Shown: positions 59,327 through 64,000 of the stretch, in pieces | How positions within the stretch are numbered: the stretch's first letter is position 1 | Layout: every line of letters starts with the position of its first letter | Source of the DNA: an uncultured Candidatus Saccharibacteria bacterium | GTDB lineage: Bacteria > Patescibacteriota > Saccharimonadia > Saccharimonadales > Saccharimonadaceae | DNA: 64,000 bases | NCBI GenBank assembly: GCA_946222005.1 | Contig: CAMIHP010000006.1 | Span: 21,959 to 85,958 of the forward strand | Reading direction: 5' to 3' | Notes under the pieces: generated by a model | The model's database searches: none | Told to the model about the DNA's origin: nothing | Seen by the model: the letters and a program-made list of their open reading frames with translations, nothing else | Translations under genes and position numbers: made by a program

Positions 59327-60670
59327 CTACGATAAATCAAAGTCATCATCTTCGCTGCGCGATGGCTGACGACGATAATCCTTAACGGCGCTGACGACGC
59401 GCTCCAGGCTGAGCTTTTGCTCCTCGCTCGTCGCAATGTTCTTGAGGGTGTATATCTCGTTCTCCAGCTCATCCTCACCAACAAAGAGGAAATATGGGAT
59501 CTGTTTCTTGATTGCTGCCTTGAGCTGCTTGTCTAGTTTGCGGCCAGTGAAATCGACTTCCACATTGACGTCCTCATCACGCAGGTCGTCCGCTAGCTCG
59601 AGCGCACCGCGCATTGCCCCGCCAAGGACGATCATATAAATATCGGTTGTGGAGCTAAACTCTGGTAGCAGCTGATGCGCCTCGAGAAAGAGCTGCATCA
59701 TCGATAGGCCTGGTGCAAAGCCGACCGCACTGATAGGCTCAGCACCAAACATCCCTACTAAGCCATCATAGCGCCCACCACCAAAGAGCGAACGGTTATT
59801 ATCTGGATGAGTGTCGAAGAACTCAAACACTGTACCCGTGTAATAGTCTAACCCACGCATGAGCGTGATATCGAAGATGGCATTTGTTACGCCACTACGC
59901 TCAAGTAGTGTAAAGAGCCGCTGCACATCGCGCACCGCCTCGCTGTCGCGAATCGATTCCGGCAGGTCTGCCATAGTACGTGCCGTCAAGAGCTGAGCAA
60001 TCCGCTGCAAGCCAACCGGTGCTGCTGCCTCACCAAAGATCTCAATCGCCTGATCGCGAAAGGCCTGTGGTGGAATCTTGTTCTTGCGGTCAAACAACCG
60101 AATCATCAGCTGAGCCTGCACGGCATCGAGCTCGAGAAACTGCGCCATCATAAGGTTGATCAACTGACGATTGTTAATACGAATAGTGTACATGTCATCC
60201 GTCGCGCCAAAGGCCTTCATGATACGGCTACCCAGTGCGATAATCTCGGCTTCGGCCTGCATGTTATCAACGCCAAATATATCGACATTCATCTGCCAAA
60301 ATTCACGCTCTCGCCCCCGTTGTGGCCGCTCGTAGCGCATAAACTGGGCAATACTAAACCAACGTGCTGGATAGGCAATCTCTTGGCGGTGCTTGGCAAT
60401 CATCCGGCTAACACTCGGTGTCATCTCGGGGCGGATCGCTACCTGTCGATCGCCACGATCAATAAACTGATACGTCTGGTCATTTACTAACTCGTCACCA
60501 CTCTTGGCGGCATACACTTCAACTGGCTCGAGCAATGGTGCGTCGTATTCTTCGTAGCCGTAGCTCTTGGCGACGTGACGCCATGTCTGAAAGATGTATT
60601 TGCGCACGCGAAGATCTTCCGGATACCAATCCCGTGCCCCCCGATATGATTCCGATGAAAGTTTTGTCAT
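59327..60670 (-). CDS. hisS: Histidyl-tRNA synthetase
   Basis: 447 residues from ATG 60670. Class II motifs: motif 2 RPQRGREREFWQMNVDIFG, the HisA/HisB segments LMRGLDYYTGTVFEF and GGGRYDGLV, then the C-terminal anticodon-binding domain (VNVEVDFTGRKLDKQLKAA). The frame extends to 60727, but homologous sequence starts at TKLSSESYRGARDWYP. It charges tRNA-His. Confidence 0.97.
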   Translation of the reverse strand: MTKLSSESYRGARDWYPEDLRVRKYIFQTWRHVAKSYGYEEYDAPLLEPVEVYAAKSGDELVNDQTYQFIDRGDRQVAIRPEMTPSVSRMIAKHRQEIAYPARWFSIAQFMRYERPQRGREREFWQMNVDIFGVDNMQAEAEIIALGSRIMKAFGATDDMYTIRINNRQLINLMMAQFLELDAVQAQLMIRLFDRKNKIPPQAFRDQAIEIFGEAAAPVGLQRIAQLLTARTMADLPESIRDSEAVRDVQRLFTLLERSGVTNAIFDITLMRGLDYYTGTVFEFFDTHPDNNRSLFGGGRYDGLVGMFGAEPISAVGFAPGLSMMQLFLEAHQLLPEFSSTTDIYMIVLGGAMRGALELADDLRDEDVNVEVDFTGRKLDKQLKAAIKKQIPYFLFVGEDELENEIYTLKNIATSEEQKLSLERVVSAVKDYRRQPSRSEDDDFDLS

Positions 60671-60867
60671 AGTTACTGCTATTTTTGCATAAACGGCATG
60701 GAAAAACAAGCCCTTGGATGGATTCACCTCTCTACAGAGCGTTATTCCACGCTGATTACAAACGGTATATTGCTCTGCCAGCCCTTCTCTTGCCCGATAG
60801 CTGAAGAAAGATAGATTATAGGCCGTAGATCTCTATCTAAACGGTGCGATCTATGTAAAATGCTACC

Positions 60868-61440
60868 TCACCTCTCATCCAAGCGTAGCCGATGCTGCTG
60901 CACCCAAGCATACATCGCAATACCCGCTGCTACACCGACATTGAGGCTGCGCGTGCTGCCAAACTGCTCGATCGCGGCAATGGACGTGGCTTGCTCAAGT
61001 AACTCAGGGCGAATACCAGGCCCCTCTGCCCCAAACAAAAGCACGGCACTACGCGGCAGCGCGACCGAGTGAAGTGGCTGCGAACCGGCAACATTATCGA
61101 CCGCAATGAGTGGCCGGTCAGCAATAGCCTGCAAGAAATCTTCAACCGTTTGGTGATAATGCACATGCAGATACGTGTCCGTCATCATCGCACCACGCTT
61201 ATTCCACTGCCGCCGACCAATGATATGGACATGCCGCACCCCAAAGGCATTGGCACTGCGGACGATCGTCCCCATGTTGAAATCGCGCACGACATTATCA
61301 ATCGCAATATGAAGTGCCGAGCCATGCTCATCAAGATCGGCAACGATCGCTTGGTGTGGCAGCCCTTTATAGCGGTCTACGACATTGCGACGGTCGGTTG
61401 CCGCAGGGGCAGAGTGTTGGGTGCGCTTCATCGTGCTCAT
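60868..61440 (-). CDS. SpoU/TrmH-family RNA ribose methyltransferase
   Basis: 190 residues. DNVVRDFNMGTIVRSANAFGVRHVHIIG (motif 1), LLFGAEGPGIRPELLEQA (motif 2) and STRSLNVGVAAGIAMYAWV (motif 3) form the knotted SPOUT site. The enzyme methylates a ribose in tRNA or rRNA; the target is unknown. The N-terminal part is short, without the L30-like domain of RlmB. Confidence 0.93.
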   Translation of the reverse strand: MSTMKRTQHSAPAATDRRNVVDRYKGLPHQAIVADLDEHGSALHIAIDNVVRDFNMGTIVRSANAFGVRHVHIIGRRQWNKRGAMMTDTYLHVHYHQTVEDFLQAIADRPLIAVDNVAGSQPLHSVALPRSAVLLFGAEGPGIRPELLEQATSIAAIEQFGSTRSLNVGVAAGIAMYAWVQQHRLRLDER

Positions 61441-61448
61441 TAGTTATA

Positions 61449-61811
61449 TTATGCTGCTATTCCTATGGTATTAGCGTCATTTTCTTCGGCAGGCTGCTGC
61501 GCCATCCCGCTGATCTTGCGAATGATGCGGATGCCCTCTTCGGTAAGCTCACCTTGTGTTGGCTGCCTGGTGCGTGATGATACAGCAAGGCCATACAGCG
61601 TGCAGCTTGCCGTATACAGTGTAAGGCTCTCACTCGGTCGCATGGCAATTGCGCCCAGCGCACCGACCACCCGTCGGCACACCTCAGCATGCTGCTTATC
61701 TCCAGCTTCACCCGAGTTGGCAGTGCCGCATTGCTCTCGGACTTCTTCGATTTTTTGCTGTATCCAGCCTTCTTTGTAGAATGTTTGAGACGATGGACGG
61801 ATAGAGGTCAT
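61449..61811 (-). CDS. Small soluble protein of unknown function
   Basis: 120 residues, helical and without TM segments. It has QQKIEEVREQCG, VCRRVVGALGAIAM and EEGIRIIRKISGMAQQP. No family is recognised. AGGAGT lies 6 nt upstream of ATG 61811. It ends 8 nt before the methyltransferase start and is probably co-transcribed with it. Confidence 0.55.
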   Translation of the reverse strand: MTSIRPSSQTFYKEGWIQQKIEEVREQCGTANSGEAGDKQHAEVCRRVVGALGAIAMRPSESLTLYTASCTLYGLAVSSRTRQPTQGELTEEGIRIIRKISGMAQQPAEENDANTIGIAA

Positions 61812-61886
61812 GTCATTACTCCTTACATAATCTAAAATAGTGGCAGACCCACCACAGTTTATTTACCTGATTGTATCACAAAACTC

Positions 61887-61915
61887 TTTACGCAAGACCA
61901 AAATTCGTATACAAT
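61887..61915 (+). promoter_or_regulatory. Promoter of tRNA-Leu
   Basis: TTTACG (61887-61892), 17 nt, TACAAT (61910-61915). Confidence 0.6.
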
Positions 61916-61945
61916 ACACGGTAAGAGCCTGCGGTGCGTATATCT

Positions 61946-62032
61946 GCGGATGTGGCGGAATTGGTAGACGCGCTAGCTTCAGGTGCTAGTGCCCTGCGGG
62001 GCGTGGAGGTTCAAGTCCTCTCATCCGCACCA
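61946..62032 (+). tRNA. tRNA-Leu (anticodon CAG)
   Basis: Class II tRNA: acceptor GCGGATG / CATCCGC, D-arm with GGTAGAC, anticodon in CTTCAGG, long variable arm, T-loop GGTTCAAGTCC, encoded CCA. Its 3' half (61986 onward) is read on the opposite strand as the end of the serine recombinase ORF, so it may be the integration site of a mobile element. Confidence 0.96.
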
Positions 62033-63989
62033 ACAAGCTCTTACCCAAACCCTCTCCGGTCGAAACAGGCTGAGATGCGGTTCCAGATGATGAACAACGC
62101 TCACCCACCAGGGTGGGCGTTGTTCGTGTTGTAGAGCTCATGAGCGTGTCGTCAGCGGTGGGCGGTGTGGTCGGCTTGTCGGGCTGAGCCACGTGCTGCA
62201 GATAGTGCGCATGGGCGGCGGCGTGCAGGCTGGGGCCGGTTAGCTGGTTGAAGGGAGGGGTGAGCAGGGCGCTGAGGCGAGTGCCGGAGCCGGTGTCGGC
62301 GAGGTGGATGGAGTGAGGCGTCAGGGTTGGCGTATCAGCATCGGCAGCCCCTCCCCCACTGTCATCGCCAGTTCCTTCTTCTTCTCCGGCGCTGTCCTGC
62401 TCATCGTGTGCGTCCGCGTCCTTGCCCGGCTGCTTGCCGCTGTCGGTCGCGCCATCACCTGGCAAAATGACCCGCCCCTCCTCATCGACTAGTGGATTGA
62501 CCAGCACCCGCTCGAAGAAGACTTGGTTGAGCAGCTTCTTCAGGTGGGCGGGTGCTGCCTGGTAGAGGCGGTGACAGTCTTCGAGGAGGTCAAGGGCCTG
62601 GGTGAGGTGCTGGCGGACTTCGGCGGCGTCGGCCTGGTATGCAGCTAGCTGGCGCTCGATCTGGCCCAGCTCGGTGGAGAGCTTGGCTTGTTCCTCTTTG
62701 AGGAGGTCAAGGGGGATGGCTCCTTCGTAGTGGGCATGGAGGAGTCTGCGTCGTCTGTCCTCGATGTTGGTGCGCCGCGTCGTCAGGGAGCGCACTGCCT
62801 TGGCCTTGTCCCCTTCTATCTGAGCCAGCTCGTCGTGGAGGTAGTGCTCGATCTGCGTTCTGTCCTCTGCGCTGAGCTCGATGGCCCGGTAGAGGTCACT
62901 CATGCGGTCTTCGACGACGTCGATGAGTACGGCGGTGAAGGCGCAGTCGTGGAGGCGGCAGCGGCGGGCGCAGACGAAGTAGGGGTAGATGGTGCCCTTG
63001 CTGTTCTTAGCGTTCTGGACAGACAGGCGCGCCCCACACTGGCCGCAGACGACGGTGCTCTTGAGGAAGTGGTTGTGGATGCGCTGGCGCTCCCCATAGC
63101 GGCGTGAGGCCAGGATGGTCTGGACGGTCTGCCAGGTTTGGCTGTCTACCAGCGGCTCGTGCTTGCCCGGGTACTCCACGCCCTGGAACGTGACGATGCC
63201 TTTGTAGTAGGGGTGGCGCAGGATCTCGTGCAGGCGCGTTGCCGTGATGGGCTTAGCGCAGCGCCGTGGCGTGGGCGGGATACTCAGGCCGAGCGTGTTG
63301 AGGTGGTCGGCTAGCTGCCGCACCGTCCAGTTACCGGTGGCGTACTCCGTGAAGGCCAGCCGGATCAGCGGTGCGCGCTCCTCATCCAGGGCGACCGTCC
63401 GAACTTCTCGGCCGTTCTCATCCCTGGCGCGGACGTTGAGGTAGCCGAGCGGTGCCTTCCCTAGCGTCCCGCCGTTCCTCGCCTTCTCACCCATCCCCTT
63501 GATGACCTCATTAGCCAGGTTCCGGGAGTAGAACTCAGCGATGGAGCTCATGATGCCGTGCAGCAGCATGCCGCCTGGTGTCTGGTCGATGTTCTCACTG
63601 GTCGAGACCAGCCGGACACCAGCCTCCTCAAACGCCCGGTTAATCTCCACATCGTCTGCTCGGTTGCGAGCCAGGCGATCTAACTTGTGGACGATGACGT
63701 AGTCAATCCCACCGTCTTCCTTGAGGTAGGCCAGCATCTTCTGCAGCTCAGGGCGGTTCGCACTACGAGCCGACTCTCCCCGGTCGGCGAACTCCTTGAC
63801 GACTAGCGCTCCCATCGACTGGGCTTTACGCTTGTTGGCTTCACGCTGAGCCGGCAAGGAGAAGCCTTCCTCGCTACCACCACGCTGGGCCTGCTCACGA
63901 GTGGAGACACGGATGTAGGAGACAGCGCGCTTGGGGGTGAGCTGAGCGGCCATGGCGGTGAAGGGATCGGGGGCGAGTGCGTCAGGCAT
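61986..63989 (-). CDS. Large serine recombinase
   Basis: 667 residues. The resolvase domain has YIRVSTREQ with catalytic Ser29 and KLDRLARN. The recombinase domain runs about 185-300 (GKAPLGYLNVR, LRHPYYKGIV). A zinc ribbon lies at about 313-350 (VVCGQCGARLS, CARRC), then a coiled coil (390-480) and a long low-complexity acidic/Ser/Thr tail. The start at ATG 63989 has GGAGG 7 nt upstream. Base composition is clearly richer in GC than the neighbours and favours GC-ending codons, a sign of transfer, perhaps from Actinobacteria. The last 12 or so residues (RGLEPPRPAGH) are the antisense of tRNA-Leu, so the natural C-terminus is uncertain. Confidence 0.93.
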   Translation of the reverse strand: MPDALAPDPFTAMAAQLTPKRAVSYIRVSTREQAQRGGSEEGFSLPAQREANKRKAQSMGALVVKEFADRGESARSANRPELQKMLAYLKEDGGIDYVIVHKLDRLARNRADDVEINRAFEEAGVRLVSTSENIDQTPGGMLLHGIMSSIAEFYSRNLANEVIKGMGEKARNGGTLGKAPLGYLNVRARDENGREVRTVALDEERAPLIRLAFTEYATGNWTVRQLADHLNTLGLSIPPTPRRCAKPITATRLHEILRHPYYKGIVTFQGVEYPGKHEPLVDSQTWQTVQTILASRRYGERQRIHNHFLKSTVVCGQCGARLSVQNAKNSKGTIYPYFVCARRCRLHDCAFTAVLIDVVEDRMSDLYRAIELSAEDRTQIEHYLHDELAQIEGDKAKAVRSLTTRRTNIEDRRRRLLHAHYEGAIPLDLLKEEQAKLSTELGQIERQLAAYQADAAEVRQHLTQALDLLEDCHRLYQAAPAHLKKLLNQVFFERVLVNPLVDEEGRVILPGDGATDSGKQPGKDADAHDEQDSAGEEEGTGDDSGGGAADADTPTLTPHSIHLADTGSGTRLSALLTPPFNQLTGPSLHAAAHAHYLQHVAQPDKPTTPPTADDTLMSSTTRTTPTLVGERCSSSGTASQPVSTGEGLGKSLLVRMRGLEPPRPAGH
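62092..62125. repeat. Perfect inverted repeat next to tRNA-Leu, inside the recombinase tail
   Basis: GAACAACGC / GCGTTGTTC (62092-62100 with 62117-62125), extended by CACCC/GGGTG, form a 15-bp hairpin with an ACCA loop. It could terminate the tRNA-Leu transcript, although the T-run is weak, or mark an attachment-site arm. Confidence 0.65.
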
Positions 63990-64000
63990 GGTGCACCTCC

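Overview
The window looks like a piece of a small bacterial chromosome of the candidate phyla radiation, most likely Candidatus Saccharibacteria (TM7). This is an inference from gene content: divergent core proteins, zinc-free (C-minus) forms of L33, L36, RpoC and DnaX, few metabolic genes, a type IV pilin-like protein and many small membrane proteins without clear relatives. TGA acts as a stop (dnaX and dnaB both end in TGA), so the code is the standard bacterial one. Most genes lie on the minus strand.

Layout. 1-6345: the end of an rsmA-like gene, a GT39-like membrane glycosyltransferase, three tandem membrane-protein paralogues mixed with copies of the dnaB 3' end, then dnaB and dnaX. 6507-16432: a split version of the classical secE-nusG-rplK-rplA-rplJ-rplL cluster. 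It is interrupted by a RelA/SpoT-like protein, thymidylate kinase, tRNA-Pro and small membrane proteins. 16567-28954: an orphan histidine kinase, a YgjP-like metallohydrolase, a P-loop kinase-like protein, tRNAs (Trp, Thr, Tyr, Thr), rpmG, a degenerate GT2/LysM-like protein, and a TPR/delta-prime/pseudouridine synthase/trpS group. 29199-31764: a secreted GH32 fructan or sucrose hydrolase and an alpha/beta hydrolase. 31954-37866: the alpha operon (infA-rpmJ-rpsM-rpsK-rpsD-rpoA-rplQ-rplM-rpsI) and secY. 38156-48915: stand-alone rpsJ, tuf and fusA, a polar amino-acid ABC transporter with a DUF4253 gene, Hsp20, a pilin and a flavin amine-oxidase-like protein. 49011-61811: rpoBC, clpP under a perfect CIRCE operator, trigger factor, hisS, a SpoU-type methyltransferase and a small unknown gene. 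61946-64000: tRNA-Leu(CAG), overlapped on the other strand by a GC-rich large serine recombinase that starts a probable mobile element running past the right edge.

How it works together. Most of the window is information processing: replication clamp loading and helicase, RNA polymerase, ribosomal proteins, elongation factors and protein quality control. The accessory part faces outward: GH32 for fructans or sucrose, a polar amino-acid importer, a pilin and several anchored extracellular proteins. These fit an epibiont that takes nutrients from a host or biofilm. Two patterns cut across the genes. At least fifteen genes have a sigma70-type -10 box only 6-8 nt before the start codon, which implies leaderless mRNAs, while others have strong Shine-Dalgarno sites. 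Zinc-binding cysteines are missing from several core machines but kept in the foreign recombinase.
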